Below are positions 17,773 to 26,378 of a DNA stretch of 39,113 bases, piece by piece. The position numbers and the translations under genes were made by a program. This DNA is from Bacteroidota bacterium. Lineage in GTDB: Bacteria; Bacteroidota; Bacteroidia; Flavobacteriales; Flavobacteriaceae. The notes under the pieces are model-generated. The model made no database searches. It saw only the letters and a program-made list of their open reading frames with translations, and was not told the origin of the DNA. The stretch lies in contig JAJRSY010000333.1 in assembly GCA_024278565.1 (NCBI GenBank), forward strand, positions 1 through 39,113, read 5' to 3'. Position 1 is the first letter of the stretch, and each line of letters begins with the position of its first letter.

Positions 17773-19191
17773 ATGTCAGAAGACAACGAAAATTTCAGGG
17801 ACTCAATAGGCACCATTGATAAAGATGGTAAACGTGCATGGGTATTTCCTAAAAAGCCAAGTGGCAAGTTCTGGAAATACAGAACATACGTAAGCTACTT
17901 CTTATTGGCGTTTCTTATACTATCGCCCTTTATAAAGATCAATGGCAACCAGTTCATGATGTTCAATGTTCTAGAAAGGCGGTTCAATGTATTCGGATTC
18001 CCGTTTTGGCCACAAGACTTCCACCTTTTCGTTGTCATTATGATCATCGGGGTCATTTTCATCGCCCTTTTTACCGTTGCTTTTGGCCGTATTTTTTGTG
18101 GATGGATGTGTCCGCAGACCATATTTTTGGAAATGGTCTTTCGCAGGATAGAATTTTGGATCGATGGCGATCGTGGTGCCCAAAAAAAATTGGACAGGCA
18201 AAAATGGGATGCAAAAAAAATACGGAAACGAATCTTAAAATGGACCGTTTTTCTAATCATTTCCTTTTTTATCGCCAATGTTTTTCTGGCCTATTTAATC
18301 GGTAGTGACAGGCTGTATCAATATATAACCAACGGGCCATTGCAACATATAAGCACTATGGTTTCCCTAATGATTTTCACTGGGATATTCTATTTTATAT
18401 TTGTTTGGTTTCGTGAGCAAGTCTGTATCATCGCTTGCCCCTACGGTAGAATGCAAGGGGTATTGTTAGACAATAAATCGATTATTGTGGCTTACGACCA
18501 TAAACGCGGTGAGTCGGAAAACGGAAGAAAGAAATTTAGAAAAAATGAAGATAGGGCCGCTTTGGGGCACGGTGATTGCATTGATTGTTTTCAATGCGTA
18601 CATGTCTGCCCAACAAACATTGACATTCGCAATGGCACACAATTAGAGTGTATAAACTGCACCGCCTGTATCGACGAATGCGATGCCATAATGGAGAAAA
18701 TAAACCTTCCCAAAGGGTTGATCCGCTATGCAAGTGAAGATGAGATCACCAATAAAGAAAAATTCCGGTTCACCCCACGTCTAAAGGGCTATACCGCCAT
18801 ACTGGTTATTTTAACAGGCATATTGGTAGGTATGCTCTTTTTACGAAACGATCTCGAAGCCAATATTCTGCGTTTACCAGGTCAATTGTACGAGCACAAA
18901 GAAGGAAATATCATCAGCAACGTGTATACCTATAAACTGGTCAACAAGACCTCTAAAGACATTTCAGATGTTAGTTTTAAACTATTGTCACATAAAGGAA
19001 CCATAAAATTGTTGCGACTAAAAGGCTTCACGGTTTCCGCACAAGAAATGGCAGAGGGAACCCTGTTTATAGAAATCGATAATTCGGCATTGAACGGCGA
19101 TAAGGATAATCTTAAAATAGGCATATATAGTGGCGATGAGAAGATCGAGTCGACAACGGCAAGGTTTTTGGCACCAAGAAGTTATAAATAA
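17773..19191 (+). CDS. ccoG: Cbb3 oxidase accessory Fe-S protein CcoG
   Basis: The 472-residue membrane protein belongs to the CcoG/FixG/RdxA family, which acts in copper reduction during cbb3 assembly. It has helices near residues 35-55, 85-110, 155-180, 195-215 and 340-360. Two 4Fe-4S motifs, CIDCFQCVHVCP and CINCTACIDECD (about 270-305), face the cytoplasm. CGWMCPQT and CIIACPYGR are the additional conserved family blocks. The C-terminal domain (about 370-472) is the Ig-like periplasmic part. It lies between ccoP and ccoH in the usual order. Confidence 0.93.
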   Translation: MSEDNENFRDSIGTIDKDGKRAWVFPKKPSGKFWKYRTYVSYFLLAFLILSPFIKINGNQFMMFNVLERRFNVFGFPFWPQDFHLFVVIMIIGVIFIALFTVAFGRIFCGWMCPQTIFLEMVFRRIEFWIDGDRGAQKKLDRQKWDAKKIRKRILKWTVFLIISFFIANVFLAYLIGSDRLYQYITNGPLQHISTMVSLMIFTGIFYFIFVWFREQVCIIACPYGRMQGVLLDNKSIIVAYDHKRGESENGRKKFRKNEDRAALGHGDCIDCFQCVHVCPTNIDIRNGTQLECINCTACIDECDAIMEKINLPKGLIRYASEDEITNKEKFRFTPRLKGYTAILVILTGILVGMLFLRNDLEANILRLPGQLYEHKEGNIISNVYTYKLVNKTSKDISDVSFKLLSHKGTIKLLRLKGFTVSAQEMAEGTLFIEIDNSALNGDKDNLKIGIYSGDEKIESTTARFLAPRSYK

Positions 19192-19272
19192 CTAGTGTAT
19201 TCTATGATTAAAGATTATTGACTAAACTAAATAGGTTCTTTTCTTCAAGGGAATGAGGAATAAAAAAATGTT

Positions 19273-19719
19273 ATGAAAGTAAACTGGGGAACGGGAATCA
19301 TATTGGCATTCATAGCCTTTATAAGTTTCATCTTGTATTTTGTAGTGCGCATGAACATGGACGATAGTGCCAACCACGATTTGGTGACAGAAGAGTATTA
19401 CAAGGTCGAGGTTGGCTATCAGAAAGAAATCGATGCGGAAAACAACGCCAAAGAAGATTCGTTTAACCTGCAACTGAAAAAAACACCCGAAGGCTTGCGT
19501 ATTTCCTTTCCCGAAGGATTGGAATATCAAAACATAAAAGGAACTGTGTCCCTTTACAGACCATCTAATAAGCACTTGGATCTTGCCTTGCCCATAAGTC
19601 TATCCAATTCACATTTGCTCATACCTGACAAACGTTTATTAGATGGTCGTTGGGACATTAAAATTTGGTGGAAATACCAAGAAAAAAAGTATTTGCACAA
19701 AGAAAGCATCACGTATTAA
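19273..19719 (+). CDS. ccoH: FixH/CcoH family protein
   Basis: The 148-residue protein has one N-terminal helix (MKVNWGTGIILAFIAFISFI) and a periplasmic beta-rich domain. The motif DLVTEEYYKVEVGYQKEIDA is typical of FixH of Bacteroidota. FixH/CcoH is required for stable assembly of the cbb3 oxidase. ccoG lies 81 bp upstream; the next gene begins 2 bp after the stop. Confidence 0.88.
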   Translation: MKVNWGTGIILAFIAFISFILYFVVRMNMDDSANHDLVTEEYYKVEVGYQKEIDAENNAKEDSFNLQLKKTPEGLRISFPEGLEYQNIKGTVSLYRPSNKHLDLALPISLSNSHLLIPDKRLLDGRWDIKIWWKYQEKKYLHKESITY

Positions 19720-19721
19720 AA

Positions 19722-20429
19722 ATGTTGTTATCCGCTATCTTATTAGGGTTAATGGGCAGTCTGCACTGCGTTGGTATGTGCGGGCCAATTGCCTTTATGC
19801 TTCCGGTTGATCAGACCAATAACTTCAAAAAGGCTTCTCAGATCTTGATATATCATTTTGGAAGATTGATGGCATATGGTACCATTGGCCTTGTTTTTGG
19901 CCTTTTGGGCAAGGGACTGTTCATTTTTGGCTTGCAACAAAAACTCTCGATCATTATAGGCATATTGATGATAGTTGTTGTGCTGATTCCATCTAAAATT
20001 CTCAACCGCTACAATTTTTCAAAACCTGTTTATAAGGTCATTTCAAAAGTAAAAAACAAATTGGGCAAAGAACTAAAAAAGAAAACATCCGACACATTTT
20101 TGACCATCGGTTTTTTAAATGGTTTTCTACCTTGTGGTCTGGTCTATATGGCTCTTTTTGGTGCCATTGCCATGGGAAATGCTTGGCAAGGCTCGCTTTA
20201 CATGCTGTTGTTTGGGCTGGGCACCGTACCTTTAATGACCACCGCCATTTACTTTAGTGGAATCTTAAAAGGTTCGGTAAAACAACGTATTCAAAAGATG
20301 GTGCCCGTTTTTGTAATCGTCATTGGGGCACTTTTCATTCTTCGTGGTATGGGCTTGGGAATTCCGTATGTATCTCCAAGACCAGTTACAGAAGTGGTAT
20401 CTTCACAAATTGAATGCCCTCAGCCTTGA
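19722..20429 (+). CDS. TauE/SafE (DsbD_2-like) membrane protein of the cco cluster
   Basis: The 235-residue protein has six or seven helices. The N-terminal block GLMGSLHCVGMCGP and the middle block NGFLPCGLVYMAL define the family often named sulfite exporter TauE/SafE or cytochrome biogenesis membrane region. The His-Cys and Cys pairs suggest handling of a metal, probably copper, rather than sulfite, in agreement with its place at the end of cco clusters. ATG 19722 is chosen since it begins the conserved helix and lies 2 bp after ccoH. A T8-9 run directly follows the stop. Confidence 0.85.
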   Translation: MLLSAILLGLMGSLHCVGMCGPIAFMLPVDQTNNFKKASQILIYHFGRLMAYGTIGLVFGLLGKGLFIFGLQQKLSIIIGILMIVVVLIPSKILNRYNFSKPVYKVISKVKNKLGKELKKKTSDTFLTIGFLNGFLPCGLVYMALFGAIAMGNAWQGSLYMLLFGLGTVPLMTTAIYFSGILKGSVKQRIQKMVPVFVIVIGALFILRGMGLGIPYVSPRPVTEVVSSQIECPQP

Positions 20430-20837
20430 TTTTTTTTTGACCCTATGTTGTTTGTAACGGGTAAAGGTAAAAAGGCTTAATGAATTTGCCATGCCTACGG
20501 CAGGCAGGTAAACCGGTAAGACCTCTTGAGTGATAACGCAGGAAATAGAATTAATTAAATTGCCCACTATATTCGACATAGAACCTTTTTTTAATAAATA
20601 TATCACTGTTGTCCTATTAAAACCTGCCGGTAGGCAGGTTTGTGTAAATACCTTAAGGCTATAAATAATGACGGATCGGGTGTTTTATAGAAAGATACAC
20701 CCTGCCAAATGCAGGCAAGATCCGGCAGGCGGGTCAGTTGGTTAAAATCAAGTCTTGTGTCTAACAGCAGAGCGGTCTTTTATCTTTTACCTGCCTGCCG
20801 GTCGATATTATAAACATATCACTAATTTTATTTATCT
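20430..20837. repeat. 408-bp intergenic region filled with REP-like units
   Basis: At least four CCTGCC/GGCAGG units lie here: 20488-20509, 20621-20640 (AACCTGCCGGTAGGCAGGTT, a clean dyad), 20701-20734 (two half units) and 20789-20802. No coding frame of interest was found. The region separates the cco operon from the acyl-CoA/deo operon and probably contains the promoter of the latter near 20800, but I see no convincing -7 box. Confidence 0.6.
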
Positions 20838-22112
20838 ATGAAAATTGTTTCAGCAGCAGAAGCTGCTTCTTTGGTACACTCGGGAAACAGGGTTTTCCTT
20901 CAAGGAGCGGCAATGACACCCAACACCTTAATTGATGCCCTTTGTGAACGATATAAAGAGCTGAAAGATATAGAGATCATATCAATACATACCGAAGGGG
21001 AGGCAAAATACGCACGAGAGCCTTATAGTGAAAGTTTTAAAACGAACAGTTGCTTTGTTGGCAGTAACGTACGTGACCTTGTAAATACCGCACAAAGAGG
21101 GTACATCCCCATTTTTTTGAGCGAGATCCATTTACTGTTCCGAAAAAACATCTTACCGTTGGATGTGGCCATGGTTCAGGTATCTCCCCCTGACAAGCAC
21201 GGCTTTTGTTCCCTTGGGGTATCTGTTGATGTTGCCCTGCCCGCCATTCAGACCGCAAAAAAGGTAATCGCACAAATAAACCCAAAAGTGTCCAGGACCC
21301 ACGGCGATGGAATCATTCATATAAAAAACATCGACTGTGCCATTGAGGTAGACAGCCCTATACACGTACATAAGGTAACCGAAATTTCAAAAATCGAACA
21401 GCAAATAGGAAAAAATGTAGCCAATCTCATCGAAGATGGAGCTACTCTGCAAATGGGTATTGGAAACATTCCCAATGCGGTATTGAGTAATCTTTTTGAC
21501 CACAAAAGATTGGGCGTACATACAGAAATGTTTTCCGATGGCATTCTACCGCTCATAGAAAAAGGAGTCGTTACCGGCGAGGACAAGGAAATAAAAACAG
21601 GGAAAATCGTGACCTGTTTCGCCGTCGGCTCTCAAAAACTATATGATTTTGTTGACGACAATCCTTTGGTTCACTTTAAAGAAGCCGGCTACACCAATGA
21701 TACGGCCATCATACGGCAAAACCCAAAAGTAACCGCTCTAAATAGCGCAATAGAGATAGATCTTTCGGGTCAAGTCTGTGCTGATACCATAGGCTTTCGT
21801 CAATATTCAGGTGTGGGCGGACAAATGGATTTTATTCGCGGTGCCTCATTATCAGATGGAGGAAAGCCTATCTTTGCCATGCCATCTGTTACAGCAAAGG
21901 GAATCTCAAAGATAACGGCACATTTAAAACAAGGCGCAGGGGTGACCACTACGAGGGCACACGTACATTATGTCGCTACTGAACATGGTGTGGTAAACCT
22001 TTTTGGCAAAAATTTAAAGGAACGTGCCAGCGCCTTGATTTCGATTGCGCATCCCGACCACAGGGAAATATTGGAAAAGGAATCCTATGAACGGTTCAAA
22101 AGTGTCAAGTAA
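20838..22112 (+). CDS. Acetyl-CoA hydrolase/CoA-transferase family protein
   Basis: The 424-residue protein belongs to the acetyl-CoA hydrolase/4-hydroxybutyrate CoA-transferase family (class I CoA-transferase fold). Diagnostic blocks are VSPPDKHGFCSLGVSVDV, LQMGIGNIPNAV, GVHTEMFSDGILPL (presumed catalytic glutamate), EIDLSGQVCADTIG, and GVGGQMDFIRGA. It exchanges or hydrolyses short acyl-CoA, probably acetyl-CoA with acetate or a small hydroxy acid. The tight link to deoC suggests a role with the acetaldehyde or acetyl-CoA made from deoxyribose phosphate; this is inference. deoC starts 11 bp after the stop. Confidence 0.88.
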   Translation: MKIVSAAEAASLVHSGNRVFLQGAAMTPNTLIDALCERYKELKDIEIISIHTEGEAKYAREPYSESFKTNSCFVGSNVRDLVNTAQRGYIPIFLSEIHLLFRKNILPLDVAMVQVSPPDKHGFCSLGVSVDVALPAIQTAKKVIAQINPKVSRTHGDGIIHIKNIDCAIEVDSPIHVHKVTEISKIEQQIGKNVANLIEDGATLQMGIGNIPNAVLSNLFDHKRLGVHTEMFSDGILPLIEKGVVTGEDKEIKTGKIVTCFAVGSQKLYDFVDDNPLVHFKEAGYTNDTAIIRQNPKVTALNSAIEIDLSGQVCADTIGFRQYSGVGGQMDFIRGASLSDGGKPIFAMPSVTAKGISKITAHLKQGAGVTTTRAHVHYVATEHGVVNLFGKNLKERASALISIAHPDHREILEKESYERFKSVK

Positions 22113-22122
22113 AATACGAAAA

Positions 22123-22767
22123 ATGCAGTTAGAGCACTATATAGACCATACACTGTTAAAACCAACGGCAACGGTTTCAGATATTATAAAACTGTGCGAC
22201 ATAGCTAAAGAATATAATTTTTTTGCTGTTTGTGTAAATAGTTGTTATACCCGTCTGGCCAAAAAGGAGCTGGAGCGTTCAAAAGTAAAATTGGTAGTTG
22301 TTGTAGGTTTTCCCCTTGGTGCCATGTCTATGGAAGCTAAAATTTTTGAAGCTTTGGAGGCTATCGAAAATGGGGCCGATGAAATAGATATGGTCATCAA
22401 TATCGGCTGGTTGAAATCAGGGGAATATTCCCTAGTAAGGAACGAGATCTCGCAAATAAAAAAGACTATCGGTGATAAAATACTCAAGGTCATCATAGAA
22501 ACCTGTTATTTGACGGTCAAGGAAAAACAAAAGGCCTGCCAATTGGCCGTTGGGGCCAAGGCGGATTTTGTAAAGACCTCTACGGGTTTTGGGCCTGGTG
22601 GAGCCACTTTTGAAGATGTTGAACTAATGAAGAACAGTGTGGGCGACAAAGCGAAGATAAAGGCATCAGGAGGCATTAAGGATAGAGAAACCGCATTGCG
22701 TTATATCAAACTAGGGGCATCGCGCTTGGGTACATCATCTGGCATATCGATCATAGCGGAAATTTAA
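22123..22767 (+). CDS. deoC: Deoxyribose-phosphate aldolase
   Basis: DeoC cleaves 2-deoxyribose 5-phosphate to glyceraldehyde 3-phosphate and acetaldehyde. The 214-residue protein matches the short DeoC type: IDHTLLKPTAT at the N-terminus, VVVVGFPLGA, GADEIDMVINIGWL, KVIIETCYLT, the Schiff-base lysine in FVKTSTGFGPGGAT and the second lysine in KASGGIKD. ATG 22123 gives the normal N-terminus; the longer frame from 22045 runs into the preceding gene and is rejected. Confidence 0.95.
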   Translation: MQLEHYIDHTLLKPTATVSDIIKLCDIAKEYNFFAVCVNSCYTRLAKKELERSKVKLVVVVGFPLGAMSMEAKIFEALEAIENGADEIDMVINIGWLKSGEYSLVRNEISQIKKTIGDKILKVIIETCYLTVKEKQKACQLAVGAKADFVKTSTGFGPGGATFEDVELMKNSVGDKAKIKASGGIKDRETALRYIKLGASRLGTSSGISIIAEI

Positions 22768-22789
22768 AAGACATTAAACCAAAAACATT

Positions 22790-23491
22790 ATGAGCAATCA
22801 TATCGAAGCGAACAAAAACGAGATTGCCGAAACCGTATTGCTTCCCGGTGACCCGTTGCGTGCCAAATGGATCGCTGAAACCTTCTTGAAAGATGCCATT
22901 TGCTATAACAAAGTACGTGGCATGCTGGGCTATACGGGCACTTACAACGGCAAACGCATTTCGGTACAAGGCAGTGGAATGGGGATTCCCTCGTCTCTGA
23001 TCTACTATCATGAACTTATAAAGGATTATGGCGTAAAGAACCTCATCAGGGTTGGCACGGCGGGTTCTTACCAAAGTGAGGTGAAAATCAGGGATATCGT
23101 TCTGTCCATGGCGGCATCCACTACATCTAGCATGAACAGATTCAGGTTCCAAAATGCAGATTATGCCCCTACAGCTGATTTCGAGCTATTTATGAAAGCC
23201 GCCCAATATGCCAAAGAAAAAGGCATCCCCATAAAGGCCGGAAATATACTTTCACTAGATGAGTTCTACAATGAAGACCACGTATCTTACAAGAAATGGG
23301 CCGATTATGGTGTACTCTGTGTAGAAATGGAAACAGCCGGACTTTATACCATTGCCGCACAGTACAAGGTAAGGGCACTTGCGATTTTAACAATTTCCGA
23401 TTCTTTGGTGACCAATGAACGGTCATCAGTGGAAGAGCGGGAAACCTCATTCGAAGAAATGGTGGAGATCGCTTTGAATATTTCACAATAA
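22790..23491 (+). CDS. deoD: Purine nucleoside phosphorylase, DeoD type
   Basis: DeoD phosphorolyses purine (deoxy)nucleosides to base and (deoxy)ribose 1-phosphate. The 233-residue protein shows the family blocks: VLLPGDPLRAKWIAE (phosphate loop), VQGSGMGIPS, IRVGTAGSY, CVEMETAGLY (ribose binding) and ILTISDSLVT (base binding Asp). It is hexamer-type PNP, not the trimeric human type. It follows deoC by 22 bp, giving a compact deoxynucleoside salvage unit; a phosphopentomutase is not in the window. Confidence 0.95.
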   Translation: MSNHIEANKNEIAETVLLPGDPLRAKWIAETFLKDAICYNKVRGMLGYTGTYNGKRISVQGSGMGIPSSLIYYHELIKDYGVKNLIRVGTAGSYQSEVKIRDIVLSMAASTTSSMNRFRFQNADYAPTADFELFMKAAQYAKEKGIPIKAGNILSLDEFYNEDHVSYKKWADYGVLCVEMETAGLYTIAAQYKVRALAILTISDSLVTNERSSVEERETSFEEMVEIALNISQ

Positions 23492-23498
23492 ACAAATT

Positions 23499-23891
23499 AT
23501 GATGAAGAAAGAAGATATAAAAAACAGAGCTGATGTCAAACTTTTGGTAGATACCTTTTACGCTAAAATAAGGACGCACGAAGTCTTAGCACCTATATTC
23601 AATGGTATTATCACTGATTGGGAAAGCCATTTGATATTGTTGACCGACTTTTGGGAGACCCAACTTTTATTAAAAAGAAAGTACCACGGAAACCCTGTTG
23701 CCGCACATCAAGAAGTAGATGCCAAAATGGACTATTCAATCACTTCGGAACACTTTGGGCTTTGGTTAAACGATTGGTTTGCTACGATCGATGAGCTTTT
23801 TGAGGGCGATACCGCGTGGATCGCCAAGAACAGGGCACAAAAAATGTCTACCATGTTGTTTATGAAAATGTATGGGCATCGGTCGACCTGA
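23499..23891 (+). CDS. Group III truncated haemoglobin
   Basis: The 130-residue protein has the 2-on-2 globin pattern of group III: LLVDTFYAKIRTHEVLAPIF (helices A-B), DFWETQLL (helix E region), KYHGNPVAAHQEV, and ITSEHFGLWLNDWF with the likely proximal histidine in 'EHF'. Members may bind oxygen, NO or peroxide. It starts 7 bp after deoD with two consecutive ATG codons (23499, 23502) and is thus probably co-transcribed with the deo genes. It also lies tail to tail with the nitrate reductase operon, which suggests a role in nitrogen-oxide chemistry; that is speculation. Confidence 0.88.
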   Translation: MMKKEDIKNRADVKLLVDTFYAKIRTHEVLAPIFNGIITDWESHLILLTDFWETQLLLKRKYHGNPVAAHQEVDAKMDYSITSEHFGLWLNDWFATIDELFEGDTAWIAKNRAQKMSTMLFMKMYGHRST

Positions 23892-23892
23892 T

Positions 23893-23922
23893 GCCTTTAC
23901 TCAAAGGCTACGGCTTTTTTTT
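23893..23922. terminator. Terminator between trHb and nrfD
   Basis: GCCTTT (23893-23898) and AAAGGC (23903-23908) form a short hairpin, followed after TACGGC by eight T (23915-23922). It fits rho-independent termination of the plus-strand deo/haemoglobin operon. Its left half overlaps the last codon region of the convergent nrfD-like gene. Confidence 0.6.
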
Positions 23923-25134
23923 GTTATATCGAAGCTTCCCCGTCTCGATCCCGATCGCGGTTTTGGCCAACATGGTAAACACAAAAGCACCCAAGGCCCA
24001 TATACCCATTGTCACCCCTATCTCTATTCCCGTGGGTGTATACTCGGCTATTTTACCATAAGGGCCGGGAATAAACCCAGGTACGATAAGACCAAATCCT
24101 TTCTCGATCCAAATAGCAACGAATAAAATAAAACACGCAAAGAACAGTACTTTAAAATTATTTCTGAGTTTATGGAACGTAAGAATTACCGTAGCCAATA
24201 CATTTAAAGAAATGGCCGTCCATATCCAAGGCAATAAAGCTGTTTTCCCGTCCAATCCGAAGAATAGATAATATGCGCTTTCGCTATGGTGCGTTGGTGC
24301 GTAAAACTCCTTGAACAATTCTGAAATCAACATGATCAAATTTATCTGGGCGGCAACAGTGACTACCAGTGCTATTTTTTTTATGGTTTTATCTTTAATT
24401 ACAAATTCGGTATAGGTCCTTATAACGGCCAATACCAAAATAATCAATGCGGGGCCGGCCGCGAAAGCCGATGCCAAAAAGCGCGGTCCCAAGAGTGCAT
24501 TGTTCCAAAACGGACGTGCTTGTAGGCCTTGGTACAAAAAAGCGGTCACCAAATGAATTCCAACAGCCCAAAATACTGAGATCAATGCCCCTGGAATATA
24601 TACTTTTGGGTTCGGCTCTTTACCTTGATAACGCATAAAAAGAATATAAAACGGAATACTTATATTAATGAACAAATAACCGTTCAATGCAATAACATCC
24701 CAAGCCAACATAGAGTTTGGAAAGTTAAATACACCTATTCCCGGTATCATGTGCCATAAAACAGAAGGTCCTCCCATATCCGCAACTACAAAAGCCAAGC
24801 ACATAATCAATGCAGCTACGGCCAAACCTTCGCCAATGAGCACGGCTTGCTTAAAATCAATATCCTTTAGCACATAAGTAGGCATTACCAACATTACGGC
24901 AGCAGCGGCAACGCCCACCAAAAAGGTGAAATTGGAAATATACAGTCCCCAACTTACCCTGTCGGTCATTCCCGTAACGCTCAGCCCATGTTCTAATTGA
25001 ACTGAATAGCAGTACATGCCCACTAACATGACCAATGTTAAAAAAGCCATCCAGATATGGTATTTTTTTGAACCATGGGTTATGGTCTCCAAACTGTCCT
25101 TTACCAAACTACGCAAAACCCTAAGTCGTCTCAT
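23908..25134 (-). CDS. NrfD/PsrC-like quinol-dehydrogenase membrane subunit
   Basis: The 408-residue protein has about ten membrane helices and belongs to the NrfD/PsrC/DsrP/ActC group, which binds menaquinol and passes electrons to an Fe-S partner. Visible blocks are VSWGLYISNFTFLVG, VLWHMIPG and DVIALNGYLF, and a late conserved 'WIEKGFGLIVPGF' segment like that of the alternative complex III membrane subunits. ATG 25134 (MRRLRVLRSL) is preferred to 25185. It closes the nap operon and, with the Fe-S gene upstream, replaces NapC or NapGH as the likely link between quinol and nitrate reductase. Confidence 0.88.
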   Translation of the reverse strand: MRRLRVLRSLVKDSLETITHGSKKYHIWMAFLTLVMLVGMYCYSVQLEHGLSVTGMTDRVSWGLYISNFTFLVGVAAAAVMLVMPTYVLKDIDFKQAVLIGEGLAVAALIMCLAFVVADMGGPSVLWHMIPGIGVFNFPNSMLAWDVIALNGYLFINISIPFYILFMRYQGKEPNPKVYIPGALISVFWAVGIHLVTAFLYQGLQARPFWNNALLGPRFLASAFAAGPALIILVLAVIRTYTEFVIKDKTIKKIALVVTVAAQINLIMLISELFKEFYAPTHHSESAYYLFFGLDGKTALLPWIWTAISLNVLATVILTFHKLRNNFKVLFFACFILFVAIWIEKGFGLIVPGFIPGPYGKIAEYTPTGIEIGVTMGIWALGAFVFTMLAKTAIGIETGKLRYNKKKP

Positions 25135-25250
25135 TTTATATGTTGTTATTAACGTGGCGACAATAGACCAATAGACGCTGAACATTAAACCGGCAGGCGT
25201 TAGACCTTTAACCTTTTAACCATTAACCTTTCTTCTTTCTTCATGGTAGT

Positions 25251-26372
25251 TTAGTCCATAAAATACCAGAACTTAGGCTCTGTTCCCAAGTCTTCTTTGA
25301 GCCTAAAAACCTTTTTGTTTTCCAAAACCCAGCGAATGGTACTATCGGGATCTAACAGATTTCCGAAAATACGCGCTCCTGTAGGGCAAGCGTCCACACA
25401 GGCAGGATTTTTGCCCACACGTGACCGTTGTACGCAAAAGGTGCATTTTTCCACGACCCCTTTTTTACGCAACCTATTTCCTAAATAATGTTGGTTTTTG
25501 TTCACTTCCTTCTCTGGCACCTCGGGTGTGCTCCAGTTAAAACGACGGCCATCATAAGGGCAAGCAGCCATACAGTACCTACAGCCTACGCACCAATCAT
25601 AATCTACCACCACCAGGCCATCATCTTCCCGCCATGTTGCCTGTACAGGGCATACCTCTACACAAGGGGGGTTGTCACAGTGAAAACATTGGGTGCCCAT
25701 ATAAAAATGCCCTTCTGCCGGAACCTCATGATAATAATTGTCATCAGCTTCATTGAAGTTGAAACCCTTGCCATCTTTCATTTCGTGAATACGTATATAC
25801 TCCATTTGTGAATTTCTGTCCAGGTTGTTCTCTTCGACACAGGCAGTGACACAGTCCATATACCCTTGGCATTTAGAGATGTTGAACGCATAGCCAAAAA
25901 GAACATCTTCTTCTGCATTTTTTGAAGACATACTAATGTTCTTGCCTGTACGCAATTGGTAGGAGCGAACCAATCTACCCACAGTCGATTCCTTTTCGTC
26001 ACGGGTCATTAATTTATAGTTGCCCTTGAATTGTTCTTCCCAATCAATTTGGGCTTTTTCTTTGGTCTCATCCCCTGCGATCACACTGCAAGATGTACTT
26101 ACGGCGCCAGCACCAATGAGCAAACTTGCGGTTAATTTTTTAAAGGCGGTCCTACGGTCCATCTGTACATCGAAAACCTGTTCAAAACCATCTTTTGTTC
26201 GCTCTTCGGCAATGGTGGCATCTACAGCGGCATCAAAATCCGCATCTCTAAGATGGTCGTTGCCAGAAGAGTTGCACCCTTCGGATGTCTTACCGCACTC
26301 ACAAGTGCCCGGTTCTTGTTTTTTCTTGTTACTAAGGTTTAGAGAAAACCATTTTTTATTGTTATTGTCCAC
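25251..26372 (-). CDS. Four-cluster Fe-S protein with internal Tat motif
   Basis: The 373-residue protein has the four-cluster pattern of NrfC/PsrB/DmsB/ActB-type subunits: CQGYMDCVTACVEENN, CFHCDNPPCVEVCP, CVGCRYCMAACPYDGR and CTFCVQRSRVG ... CVDACPTGAR. A twin-arginine motif, DRRTAFKKL, with a hydrophobic stretch and a lipobox-like VSTSC sits at residues 72-95 after a hydrophilic, Cys-containing extension (CECGKTSEGC). A start at Met71 would make it a normal Tat lipoprotein signal, yet the long frame has ordinary codon use, and some complex III Fe-S subunits (ActB) show a similar layout. It should carry electrons from the NrfD-like protein to the cytochromes. It follows the tetrahaem gene by 6 bp. 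Confidence 0.87.
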   Translation of the reverse strand: MDNNNKKWFSLNLSNKKKQEPGTCECGKTSEGCNSSGNDHLRDADFDAAVDATIAEERTKDGFEQVFDVQMDRRTAFKKLTASLLIGAGAVSTSCSVIAGDETKEKAQIDWEEQFKGNYKLMTRDEKESTVGRLVRSYQLRTGKNISMSSKNAEEDVLFGYAFNISKCQGYMDCVTACVEENNLDRNSQMEYIRIHEMKDGKGFNFNEADDNYYHEVPAEGHFYMGTQCFHCDNPPCVEVCPVQATWREDDGLVVVDYDWCVGCRYCMAACPYDGRRFNWSTPEVPEKEVNKNQHYLGNRLRKKGVVEKCTFCVQRSRVGKNPACVDACPTGARIFGNLLDPDSTIRWVLENKKVFRLKEDLGTEPKFWYFMD

Positions 26373-26378
26373 ATCTGG

